DNA from: PALSA-1355 sp041499515
GTDB lineage: Bacteria > Planctomycetota > Planctomycetia > Pirellulales > PALSA-1355
DNA: 17,081 bases
Direction of reading: 5' to 3'
Assembly (NCBI GenBank): GCA_041499515.1
Contig: JBGQKM010000111.1
Span: forward strand, 1 to 17,081
The notes beneath the pieces were generated by a model. That model did not search any database. It was not told the origin of the DNA and saw only the letters and a list, made by a program, of their open reading frames with translations. This document shows positions 1-6,870 of the stretch, piece by piece; within the stretch, counting starts at the first letter, position 1, and each line of letters opens with the position of its first letter. Both the position numbers and the translations under genes were made by a program.

Positions 1-936
1 ACCACGTACCTGGCCCTGGGCAATGCCTATCACGGCGACACGCTGGGCAGCGTCAGCGTTGGCGGAGTCGAGCGTTTTCACGCTATGTTTCGCCCCTTGC
101 TGTTCGACGTCCTGCGCACGCCGGCCCCCGACACCTACCGCTTGCCGCCGGGCGTGACTCGCCAACAGGCGCTTGCGTATTACCTGGGCAACGTCGAGCG
201 AATCCTGGCCGCCGAACACCAGCGGATCGCCGCAGTGGTGGTCGAACCGCTGGTCCAAGCCGCCGCGGGCATGATCGTGCACCCGGCCGGCTATCTGCAC
301 GGTCTGCGCGACCTGACCCGGCGCTACGACGTGCTGTTGATCGCCGACGAAGTGGCCGTCGGCTTCGGCCGCACCGGCACGATGTTCGCCTGCCAGCAGG
401 AGCAGGTGACGCCCGATCTGCTTTGCCTGGCCAAGGGATTGACCGGCGGCTACCTGCCGGTGGCCGCCACGCTGACGACCGGCGAAATCTGGCGAGCCTT
501 TTTGGGCACCTATGCCGAGTCGAAGACTTTTTTTCATGGTCACACGTACGGCGGCAACCCGCTGGGCGCGGCGGTGGCCCTGGCCACGCTCGACGTGTTC
601 GAGGAAGAACAAACGCTTGAGCATCTGCCACCCAAGATCGAGCGCCTGCGAGAACACCTGGCGCGCATTGCCATCCGCCCGCACGTGGGCGACGTGCGAC
701 AGTGCGGCCTGATCGCCGGCATCGAACTGGTGCGCGACCGGGCCACGCAAGAGCCCTATCCGTGGGAAGAAAAGCGCGGGCTACGGGTTTGCGATTGGGC
801 CCGCGCCCGAGGCGTGCTGCTGCGACCCTTGGGCAACGTGCTTGTGATCATGCCGCCGCTTTCGATCCGCCTCGACGAGTTGGACCGCATCGTCGAGGCC
901 GTAGAGGGAGGCATCGCCGCGGTGACCGAATCGTGA
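1..936 (+). CDS. bioA: Adenosylmethionine-8-amino-7-oxononanoate aminotransferase, 3' part (start lies outside the window)
   Basis: This PLP enzyme converts 8-amino-7-oxononanoate to 7,8-diaminononanoate in cytoplasmic biotin synthesis. The frame is open from base 1 and gives 311 residues before TGA; the family is usually about 430-450 residues, so roughly the first quarter is missing. Visible motifs are YHGD (fragment residues 10-13), which in E. coli BioA carries the substrate-pocket Tyr and Asp; IADEVAVGFGRTG with the PLP-binding Asp at 116; LAKGLTGGYLP with the Schiff-base Lys at 145; and HTYGGNPLGAA. The YHGD and GGYLP motifs favour BioA over other class III aminotransferases. An ATG at 85 is internal, since homology continues upstream of it. 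The gene converges on the leftward gene ending at 980. No other biotin gene is visible in the window. Whether the amino donor is SAM or lysine cannot be read from sequence. Confidence 0.93.
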   Translation, partial: TTYLALGNAYHGDTLGSVSVGGVERFHAMFRPLLFDVLRTPAPDTYRLPPGVTRQQALAYYLGNVERILAAEHQRIAAVVVEPLVQAAAGMIVHPAGYLHGLRDLTRRYDVLLIADEVAVGFGRTGTMFACQQEQVTPDLLCLAKGLTGGYLPVAATLTTGEIWRAFLGTYAESKTFFHGHTYGGNPLGAAVALATLDVFEEEQTLEHLPPKIERLREHLARIAIRPHVGDVRQCGLIAGIELVRDRATQEPYPWEEKRGLRVCDWARARGVLLRPLGNVLVIMPPLSIRLDELDRIVEAVEGGIAAVTES

Positions 937-938
937 AG

Positions 939-960
939 CCGCCGCGGGACCGTGCGGCGG
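939..960. terminator. GC-rich hairpin between convergent genes, possible bidirectional terminator
   Basis: CCGCCGC (939-945) pairs with GCGGCGG (954-960) across an 8-base loop, in the 43-base gap between the bioA stop and the stop of the convergent gene. There is no T-tract on either side, so this is a stem in a position where a terminator is expected, not a classical intrinsic terminator. Confidence 0.3.
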
Positions 961-979
961 GCAAAGTATTCCCGCCAGG

Positions 980-1957
980 CTATTCGGCCGATGATTTGCT
1001 GCCGCTGGGCGAGGCTCCGATCGGCATGCCCTCGGGCAAGGGTCGCCCGGCCACGGCATAGCCCATGCCGTAAAGCTCTTTTTTCAGCCGGCGGAATTCA
1101 GCAAAGCTGTCGGGATAGGTCCAGACGGTAATCGTGTATTGCCGCGGCGACATCATTTCGAGCTTGTTGCGGAAACTCGATTTGGCCGCCAGCGCCGCGT
1201 CGAGGGGCTCTCCCAGTTGGCTCGAGGTGGGGATCAGTTCGATGCGCGAGACTTGCACGAAGCCGCCGCGGGGCGTGTCGTGCCGCTCGAGAGCATAGCG
1301 CAGGCGGAAGCCGCCGATCGGCCCCAGTGTGTCGGTCACATCAGCCTGGTCTTGCAGCTTCGAGGCGTATTCGCGCAGCGAGGCTCGCAGTTGGTCGATC
1401 AATGCCTCGAAGGGCACGAACGTCACTCGCCCGCCCAAAAGCTGGACGTGCATCTCTTTGCCGTCGACCGTCTTGCTGATGGGCGTGGGATAACTTTCGA
1501 CCTGGACCGTCTCGGGCAGCGCGGTTTTATCAGTCTGCTCGCGTTCGGCCTCGAGACGCTGGAGTTGATCGCGGGCCAGGGCCATGTCGCGCTGCAAATC
1601 GTATTGACGTCGCGACTGCTCGTCGAGCGCCGCGCGGCGCTGGGCCAGTTCGCTCTCGATGGCCTCAACCAGCGTGCTCAACTGGCCACGCTCGGCCGCA
1701 CGGCCGGCGAGCTCCGCCTGCACGGTGGCCATCTGCGCCGAGATGCGATGCACGTCTTGTTCCACGGTATCGGCCTCAGCTTGGGCCGCGGCCAACTCGG
1801 CGTTGAGCGGCGCGGTGGCCAGCGCGCTGGAAACGTCCTTGGCGCGTTGGCCCGCCACCATCACCAGGATGATCAAAATACCGATCGAGTTGGTGATCAC
1901 GTCCAGAAACGAGTTGCTGCTTTCAGCATCGTGTTCGACCGCTTCGGAGGATGCCAT
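980..1957 (-). CDS. Membrane-anchored coiled-coil protein, ExbD/MotB-like N-terminus
   Basis: The 325-residue product has a short cytoplasmic N-terminus, one membrane helix at about 16-36 containing SFLDVITNSIGILIIL with an acidic Asp19, a long Ala/Glu/Gln coiled coil at about 51-145, and a C-terminal globular domain at about 164-310. The Asp at the start of a lone N-terminal helix is the arrangement of ExbD, TolR and MotB, where it carries protons with a MotA/ExbB/TolQ partner; that this one does so is inference. No OmpA-type peptidoglycan-binding signature is seen. It starts 18 nt after the stop of the 671-residue gene, so the two are probably one transcript. The shared SFLD(A/V)...G helix and coiled coil indicate that the two are paralogues. 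No strong Shine-Dalgarno is present, which suggests translational coupling. Function unknown. Confidence 0.85.
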   Translation of the reverse strand: MASSEAVEHDAESSNSFLDVITNSIGILIILVMVAGQRAKDVSSALATAPLNAELAAAQAEADTVEQDVHRISAQMATVQAELAGRAAERGQLSTLVEAIESELAQRRAALDEQSRRQYDLQRDMALARDQLQRLEAEREQTDKTALPETVQVESYPTPISKTVDGKEMHVQLLGGRVTFVPFEALIDQLRASLREYASKLQDQADVTDTLGPIGGFRLRYALERHDTPRGGFVQVSRIELIPTSSQLGEPLDAALAAKSSFRNKLEMMSPRQYTITVWTYPDSFAEFRRLKKELYGMGYAVAGRPLPEGMPIGASPSGSKSSAE

Positions 1958-1975
1958 GACAAGTGAATCCAGATT

Positions 1976-3991
1976 CTATTGACGAGATGTTTTTTTGGCC
2001 GGACTCGTGGCCGTGGCGCGGAGCTGCCGCTCGCGGACATCCAACCCGCTGTCGGCCATCAGCGCCTTGATTTCGGCATAGCGGTCGGCGGCCCCCGGTT
2101 CGACATCCATGGACAGCGTGGGTCGCCAATAGAGCCCCTTGCCGGCCGTGCCCCAGCCCTTCATGTGCTGCCAGACGTTCGACACCAATTCATCCATCGA
2201 ATCTTGCGTCTTCGGCCCCAGGCGGACTACCTTGGCCAATTCGTTGCTGCTCTCCGGCAGGAGCACCAGATGGTCGTTATGGCATTCGATCAGAATCGGC
2301 CGCGTGACCGCGACCGCTCCCACGCCCGACTCGGGCAAACCCCAATCGCGGCCGCGCGATTTCGCCAGGCTATTGGTTTTTTTGGCCGCTGAGGTTGGCG
2401 CAAACGGCGACGGTGGCGTGCCGACACTGATGCTTTGCGACGACGCCGAACCGCCCGGCGCGCCGGAACTGGTACTCGACCGCGAACTGGTCGTGCCCGA
2501 CGAACCGGCCGGCGTCTGAGCAGCCGAGGAAGTCGCCGCGTCGGACGAAGCCTGGTTGTCTTGGGCCGCCGTCATGCCAGACGCGCTGGTCTGCGCGCGG
2601 CCACGGTTCTGATTGCCGGCCGAGCCTGCCAGCGCGGGGTCCGTATTGCGGCTGTCGCCATGTGGCTCTCCGGTACCCAAAGCCCCGGGATTGTCGCGCG
2701 ATCTTTCGATCCCCGTTGGGCCAAATCGCGATCCGGCACCCGATGGATTCTGGCTCGGCGCAAATGCGCCGTTGGATCGAGCCGTCTCGCCGCGCGCGGC
2801 GTCGCTCGAGCCGCCTGGCGTACCGTCGGCTTGGGCGAAGGCCCCGCCGGCTCCTGCCAATTGGCCATCGCCGCTGAGCGTACCGGAGGCATCGCCGTTG
2901 CCGTCGCCTCCACCAGTCGCGCCGCCGCGGTGAGCCCAATTACTGCCGAGCGCTTCCCAGCCGCCTGGCCCCGAACCGCCGGCGGCGCCGCGACCTCCGC
3001 CGCCGTGCTCCGGCACAAACCCGCCGTGCGATCGGGCATGGTACGTGGTACGCGGACGTTGGCGGGCCAATTGGGGCGAAGAACGGATGTATTCTCGCTG
3101 CCGGAGTCGCGCCTCGGCGACTACCTGACGCGTCAACTCGGCCAGGCGCGGGTCCGGATCCGGAAACTTCAAATTCCAATCCGACCCGACCAATTCGTAG
3201 CCGAATTCAGAACCCCACGTGTCGAGCGCCGCTCGGGCGGCGTAATAGGCCTCGATTCCTTCGGGCCTCACCAGCAGCAGCGGATAGGGCTCTTGCGCCT
3301 GCTTGGCCTCGGGCGTCTGCTGCGCCAGGTATTCTCGCGTGGCCCGCAGCGCCGATGCCAGCGGATTGCCGGGCCCGAGCAGGCCGGAAAAATCATCGGG
3401 CGCCAGCTCAATGCCCTCGGGCTGCAACACGATCGAATTGGCGCGGCATTCGATGTAGATTGGCCGGCGACGCGTGATATTCGGTCCTTCGTAGGGCACG
3501 ACCGAATAGGTCGTGCTCCTCTCGTGGGCCTGATACCGGGCGTCGTCGACCTCCTGCTGGGCCTGGCGGACGCGGTCCTTGGCGGCTTCGAGTTCAGAAA
3601 GCGTGTGCTGTTGCTGGCGTTTCTGAGCGGTGCCCAGCCGTTCCATTTCCACAACCGCGATTCTTAATTGTTCGAGCCGATCGCGCAGACGCCGGGCGTG
3701 GTCTTCGATGTGGCTCAATTTCAGGCGCTCCTCGCCCAATTGGGCTTCGGTTTTCGCGCGGGCTTCCTTGAGTTGTTCGCCACGCCATTGAAGGCTCTCG
3801 CGCTCGGCTTTCAGGTCTGCCTGGCTTTGGCGGGCCGAGCGGGCTTCGATTTTCTGCGCGATTTCGACCTGTCCGTGACGTGCAAAGGCGTGCAACAACA
3901 CCAACAGCGCTCCCATCGTGCAGATCATGGCATCCAGAAACGAAAACATCTGGACGCCGCCGCTGGCTTTGGCACGCCTGCGCCTGATCAT
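1976..3991 (-). CDS. Large ExbD/MotB-like membrane protein with duplicated domain and low-complexity linker
   Basis: The product has 671 residues. From the N-terminus there is a basic stretch (RRRR); one membrane helix at about 16-37 with SFLDAMICTMGALLVLL and Asp20; a charged coiled coil at about 41-155; a first globular domain at about 176-275 beginning RPIYIEC; a Gly/Ser/Ala/Thr-rich, probably disordered linker at about 320-540; and a second copy of the domain at about 564-660 beginning RPILIEC. The start at 3991 is preceded by GGAAAGG with a 9-base spacer. A start at Met15 would remove the basic residues and seems less likely. It is the first gene of a leftward pair with the 325-residue paralogue. 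By analogy the helix Asp may join a proton-driven motor, but no MotA/ExbB-type gene is in the window. The coding frame stays open through the repetitive linker, and antisense frames there are shadows. Confidence 0.85.
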   Translation of the reverse strand: MIRRRRAKASGGVQMFSFLDAMICTMGALLVLLHAFARHGQVEIAQKIEARSARQSQADLKAERESLQWRGEQLKEARAKTEAQLGEERLKLSHIEDHARRLRDRLEQLRIAVVEMERLGTAQKRQQQHTLSELEAAKDRVRQAQQEVDDARYQAHERSTTYSVVPYEGPNITRRRPIYIECRANSIVLQPEGIELAPDDFSGLLGPGNPLASALRATREYLAQQTPEAKQAQEPYPLLLVRPEGIEAYYAARAALDTWGSEFGYELVGSDWNLKFPDPDPRLAELTRQVVAEARLRQREYIRSSPQLARQRPRTTYHARSHGGFVPEHGGGGRGAAGGSGPGGWEALGSNWAHRGGATGGGDGNGDASGTLSGDGQLAGAGGAFAQADGTPGGSSDAARGETARSNGAFAPSQNPSGAGSRFGPTGIERSRDNPGALGTGEPHGDSRNTDPALAGSAGNQNRGRAQTSASGMTAAQDNQASSDAATSSAAQTPAGSSGTTSSRSSTSSGAPGGSASSQSISVGTPPSPFAPTSAAKKTNSLAKSRGRDWGLPESGVGAVAVTRPILIECHNDHLVLLPESSNELAKVVRLGPKTQDSMDELVSNVWQHMKGWGTAGKGLYWRPTLSMDVEPGAADRYAEIKALMADSGLDVRERQLRATATSPAKKTSRQ

Positions 3992-4668
3992 GCGGCCCGG
4001 CCTTTCCGTCCGCTAGAGTGGGAAGCACGCCGCTCGAACCGCATAACCTCGGACCACGCGTCCCAAGCCGAACGGGCCCGCGCCGGCGATAACCCGACCA
4101 TCGATAGCATCATCATTTTCCAACGCGCTGGTTGCATGCCATCGGCGCGCAGAGAATGCGCGCCCTCGCAGCGGAGTGGCCGCTGCTGGACCTTAAAATC
4201 GGCGTAAACGCTACAGTTTATGAACGAAAGTCGCTAGACCGCGACAGCTAATAGAGCGCTTTGTTGGTCAGGCAGATTTGCGAAGAATGCGCAAGCTGCT
4301 CGCCGGTGCTAGCACGAAGCCGTGCCCCTGACGGCGGCCGGCTCTCGGGCGGCAAAAGCTGCCCGGCAGCGCTTCACAATCGGCAAATTTTGCCAAAGTA
4401 CGCGACACCGCCCAACCGATACTCCTTGCGTCACCCGAGGGTGCAACGCTCGGATCGCGAACAGGGAACTCTTGCAAAGCAGCGATATTCGACCGCGTTG
4501 CGAACACGACGCGCGTGCGTTATTCCCAGGGGGGATACGACAGTCCGGTGATGGTCCGCCGCGGGCCTCCCGGACTGTTTGCATTGATGGAGACCCGCCG
4601 ACATACCGCGCGTGGTCGTTCTTGGCGGAGCGTTCAATCGACGGAGGTCGCGCGCATCGCGCCGCGCG
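3992..4668. other. 677-base intergenic region with no recognisable gene
   Basis: This lies between the queD stop and the start of the 671-residue gene, both leftward. Open frames of 79-131 codons exist on both strands but have Arg/Ser/Pro-rich translations typical of random high-GC frames, with no motif and no ribosome-binding site. I see no RNA gene. It should hold the promoter of the 671/325-residue pair, but I could not identify a convincing -35/-10 pair. One terminator-like hairpin is listed separately. Confidence 0.6.
4354..4370 (-). terminator. Possible intrinsic terminator of the leftward queC-queD transcript
   Basis: Read leftward, GCTGC-CGG-GCAGC forms a 5-bp GC stem with a 3-base loop, followed directly by TTTT (4357-4354). 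It lies about 300 nt beyond the queD stop. The stem and T-run are both short, so the call is weak. Confidence 0.3.
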
Positions 4669-5070
4669 TCAATCGCGATAAGTGGCGAAGCAGTGCGGCG
4701 TTTCCCACAGCCGCGTCTCGACGATCGGCACGCCCTGGCTCTTGGCATAGTCGAAGATCAGCCTGGCGATATTCTCGGCCGTGGGATTGGTGTCGATCAG
4801 GTACATCGGCTCGCCCAATTTTTCCAGTGCCGCGCGGACCGGATCGTCGCGGTGCAAAATCATGCGATGGTCCAGGTTCTCGTCGATCCAGCGGCTCACC
4901 ACGTGCTTGATGTCGGAAAAATCCAGCACCATGCCGCGCTCGTCGAGGCGCGGCGATTCAATCGTGATCACCGCCCGGCCGTTGTGCCCATGCAAATACT
5001 TGCACTTGCCATCATAATTCAGCAGGCGGTGGCCGTAGCAGAAGTCGATTTCACGGGTCACTCGATACAT
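4669..5070 (-). CDS. queD: 6-carboxy-5,6,7,8-tetrahydropterin synthase / 6-pyruvoyl-tetrahydropterin synthase family
   Basis: QueD converts 7,8-dihydroneopterin triphosphate to 6-carboxy-tetrahydropterin, an early step to preQ0 and queuosine in tRNA. The 133-residue length fits the family. Predicted zinc ligands are His14 (GHR) and His27/His29 in KYLHGHN; the probable catalytic Cys is Cys23 just before that motif. GMVLDFSDIK (46-55), LDHRMIL (66-72, with the Asp67/His68 pair), PTAEN (96-100) and Glu123 near the C-terminus complete the T-fold pattern. The start at 5070 is well supported by AAGGA with a 7-base spacer. It lies 111 nt downstream of the QueC-like gene on the same strand, so a shared pathway is likely. 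A eukaryote-type PTPS activity is less likely given that neighbour. No queE or queF is in view. Confidence 0.92.
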   Translation of the reverse strand: MYRVTREIDFCYGHRLLNYDGKCKYLHGHNGRAVITIESPRLDERGMVLDFSDIKHVVSRWIDENLDHRMILHRDDPVRAALEKLGEPMYLIDTNPTAENIARLIFDYAKSQGVPIVETRLWETPHCFATYRD

Positions 5071-5181
5071 CGGAGAGTCCTTGATTGAATCTTGGGCGAC
5101 CTGCTCGCCACCGGCGAGAAGCCGGAACCCCCGTTCCTGCGGCGATCAGGCAGGCATGGCTGGGTCCATCATTGTTCGGAG

Positions 5182-5919
5182 CTATCGATAGATCGCGATC
5201 GGACATTCGGCCGCGGCATAGTGGGTGTGGTCGTTCATGCCGGCCTGGCGAAAGGCCTGTTGGCGTTCGGCGCACTTGTTGCACTTGCCGCAGTGCAGCC
5301 CGGCCGTCGGCGCCAGGCACGAAAAAGTCCACTCCAAGGGCGCGCCGCGGCCCAGATGCATCACTTGAAGCTTGTCCAACGTTGAGAGCGGTCGGACCAG
5401 CTTTACGTGACCGGAAACGGCCCGGTCCATCGCCGTCTCGAACGATCGAAAAAAATCGTCTTGCGCGTCGGCGAACGGGTTGCTCTTCAGCGCGCCCAAG
5501 GCCAACTGCGAAACGCCGTGCAATCGGCACCAAACGTGGGCTTTGATCAAAAGCAGCGGGTTGCGACCCGGCAGGTAGACATTTTCGTCGGGTTCGTCGG
5601 CGCCGGGCACGCCTTGGCCGGTGATGCTCCAGTGGTCGTCGTAAACGTCCCCCAGCGGCATCCTCAGCACGATCAATGTTTCGAGCCCCGGAGAATCGAC
5701 GGCTTGCAAAAAACGGCGCGCCCAACGCAATTCTTCCGGCTGCCAATACAGGTCGCAGTCGACAAAAAGCGGCTGAACCCACTGCCGCTGTGCTAGCAGA
5801 TGCGTCAGCAGAATCGAGCTATCCAGCCCGCCGCTGAAAAGAACCGCCACGGTCGCGCGCGAATGCGTCGAACACTCTCTGGCGCCGGCGGCAATCTGGG
5901 GCGAGGGAAATTCCTGCAT
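5182..5919 (-). CDS. queC: QueC-like 7-cyano-7-deazaguanine synthase family protein (divergent)
   Basis: QueC enzymes use ATP and ammonia to convert 7-carboxy-7-deazaguanine to preQ0. The 245-residue product has the PP-loop SGGLDSS (29-35), NVYLPGRN (113-120), equivalent to the family VPGRN motif, and a C-terminal zinc ribbon with Cys201, Cys210, Cys213 and Cys216 followed by ERQQAF. Two family signatures are not conserved: the usual DYGQxH after strand 2 reads DCDLYWQPEE (54-63), and the YPDCR-type motif reads FADAQDD (149-155). It may therefore be a divergent true QueC or a QueC-like enzyme with a changed substrate. The start at 5919 lacks a Shine-Dalgarno but has TACAAT just upstream, so the mRNA may be leaderless. 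QueD follows at 111 nt. The symbol is given by family; function is likely but not certain. Confidence 0.8.
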   Translation of the reverse strand: MQEFPSPQIAAGARECSTHSRATVAVLFSGGLDSSILLTHLLAQRQWVQPLFVDCDLYWQPEELRWARRFLQAVDSPGLETLIVLRMPLGDVYDDHWSITGQGVPGADEPDENVYLPGRNPLLLIKAHVWCRLHGVSQLALGALKSNPFADAQDDFFRSFETAMDRAVSGHVKLVRPLSTLDKLQVMHLGRGAPLEWTFSCLAPTAGLHCGKCNKCAERQQAFRQAGMNDHTHYAAAECPIAIYR

Positions 5920-5927
5920 AGAGCGTC

Positions 5928-5933
5928 ATTGTA
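5928..5933 (-). promoter_or_regulatory. -10-like TACAAT directly upstream of the queC-like start codon
   Basis: On the minus strand TACAAT is followed by 8 bases and then ATG (5919). If it is a -10 box, transcription would begin at about 5921, within two bases of the start codon, giving a leaderless mRNA. No good -35 is seen 16-18 bases further upstream. Confidence 0.35.
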
Positions 5934-6353
5934 GGGGCTTGCGCCGCGGTGGGGGAGTAGGCGCGCGGGGGACCGTGCCCGGGCCGCGGCCGGCTTTTTG
6001 GGAGTCGAAAGGGGGGACGACATCGCGACCGGTGCTGCCAGCCGTTGAGTGCGTCACGAGTTGCACTTGTCCGGGGGGCGGCCGACTACTAGACTCCCCA
6101 CCCCTAAAACCCTTTCTTTCCGTCCTTTCGGACCGACGCGCGAGCAGTTCGAGCACAAATCAGCCGTCGTACACAGCAGGACTGTGGCGAATTGGCCAAA
6201 ATCGGCGCTAGAAATTCGGCAGGAAAGTGTTGTCGCACAACCCAATTCGCTCGGAAAAAAGCAGCTCTCCGGCATGTGGGCCGGCGCAAGCGCATGTGCT
6301 TGGCCGGCAACGCCCTAGAGCGCAAAAGTGGAGGGCGCTGGGGGCGATTTATG

Positions 6354-6381
6354 TTGAATTGAAAATCGGGGCTTTTACAAT
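6354..6381 (+). promoter_or_regulatory. Sigma-70-type promoter for the small exported protein gene
   Basis: TTGAAT (6354-6359), a 16-base spacer and TACAAT (6376-6381) form a good vegetative promoter. The expected transcription start is near 6388, giving a leader of about 42 bases that carries the AAGGAAAGG ribosome-binding site of the gene at 6430. Confidence 0.55.
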
Positions 6382-6429
6382 GGAATGTGTCGCCTCGATT
6401 TTCGCCAAACTCCTAAGGAAAGGTCACTT

Positions 6430-6774
6430 ATGAGAATTGCGATCGTCGGTGCGTCAGTGGTTGCAAGTCTTGTGTTCGCTTCGTTCGTGGCGGCGCTTAT
6501 GCCCCGCGTGGGTTTTGCCCAGCGGGCGGTGCCGAGTCCCACGCTCGGAGGCGGCGGATTAATTGCGCTGGCCACCTCGGCCGGTGAGCATCGTCAGCAG
6601 GTGACCGTGATCGACCCCGAAACGCGCGTGTTGAGCGTCTATCACATCGATCTGTCCACCGGCGGCGTCGAGCTCAAGAGCGTCCGCAACATCCACTGGG
6701 ACTTGCAAATGGTCGAGTTCAATGGCACCAGTCCGCTGCCGCGAGAGATCCGCTCTCTCCTGGAGCAGAAATAA
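6430..6774 (+). CDS. Small exported protein of unknown function
   Basis: The 114-residue product has an N-terminal signal sequence: a short basic start (MRIA), a hydrophobic core to about residue 24, and a possible signal-peptidase site after GFA (28-30). The mature part has a Gly-rich stretch, a beta-rich segment (VTVIDPETRVLSVYHIDL) and a C-terminal motif containing SVRNIHWDLQ and FNGTSPLPREIR. I do not recognise a characterised family, though the well-formed motifs suggest conservation. The start at 6430 is preferred over an upstream in-frame ATG at 6385 because AAGGAAAGG lies 6 bases before it and the upstream residues would mask the signal peptide. It is the first gene of a rightward cluster followed at 96 nt by the HTH-membrane protein and then the OmpA lipoprotein. 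Confidence 0.8.
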   Translation: MRIAIVGASVVASLVFASFVAALMPRVGFAQRAVPSPTLGGGGLIALATSAGEHRQQVTVIDPETRVLSVYHIDLSTGGVELKSVRNIHWDLQMVEFNGTSPLPREIRSLLEQK

Positions 6775-6793
6775 ACAAACCAAGCAGCGTCGC

Positions 6794-6848
6794 CGGCCAG
6801 GGCACTCCGCTGGCCGCGCCGCCCGGACTCGAAATGGCGAGCGAGTCC
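6794..6848 (+). promoter_or_regulatory. Two hairpins between the exported protein and HTH-membrane protein genes
   Basis: CGGCCAG (6794-6800) pairs with CTGGCCG (6810-6816) over a 9-base loop, and GGACTCG (6825-6831) pairs with CGAGTCC (6842-6848) over a 10-base loop. The second is followed by seven A residues and then the GGGAG ribosome-binding site (6858-6862) of the gene at 6871. Neither has a T-tract. They could be an mRNA-processing, attenuation or translational-control element. Confidence 0.35.
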
Positions 6849-6870
6849 AAAAAAACTGGGAGTTTCCGCG

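Larger units (their letters stand above)
5920..6429. other. Divergent intergenic region between the queC-like gene and the exported-protein gene
   Basis: These 510 bases hold the start regions of two divergent units. A -10-like box lies at the left end and a better promoter at 6354-6381. The short open frames here are not convincing genes. I looked for a preQ1-type riboswitch ahead of the queC-like gene and saw none. Confidence 0.6.

Noticed and set aside
1139..1966. 275-codon rightward open frame antisense to the 325-residue protein gene
   Set aside because: High-GC shadow frame: no motif, no ribosome-binding site, Arg/Gly/His/Leu-rich translation, while the opposite strand has a membrane helix and coiled coil.
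2435..3667. 410-codon rightward open frame antisense to the 671-residue protein gene
   Set aside because: It mirrors the low-complexity linker and has an Arg-rich composition with no domain. The sense gene has duplicated domains and a ribosome-binding site.
5977..5998. GC-rich palindrome followed by TTTTT, considered as a rightward terminator
   Set aside because: Only a 4-bp stem forms with a workable loop, and no rightward gene lies upstream to be terminated.
5920..6020. preQ1 riboswitch ahead of the queC-like gene
   Set aside because: No short pseudoknot-type aptamer pattern or A-rich tail was seen, and the likely transcription start leaves no leader.
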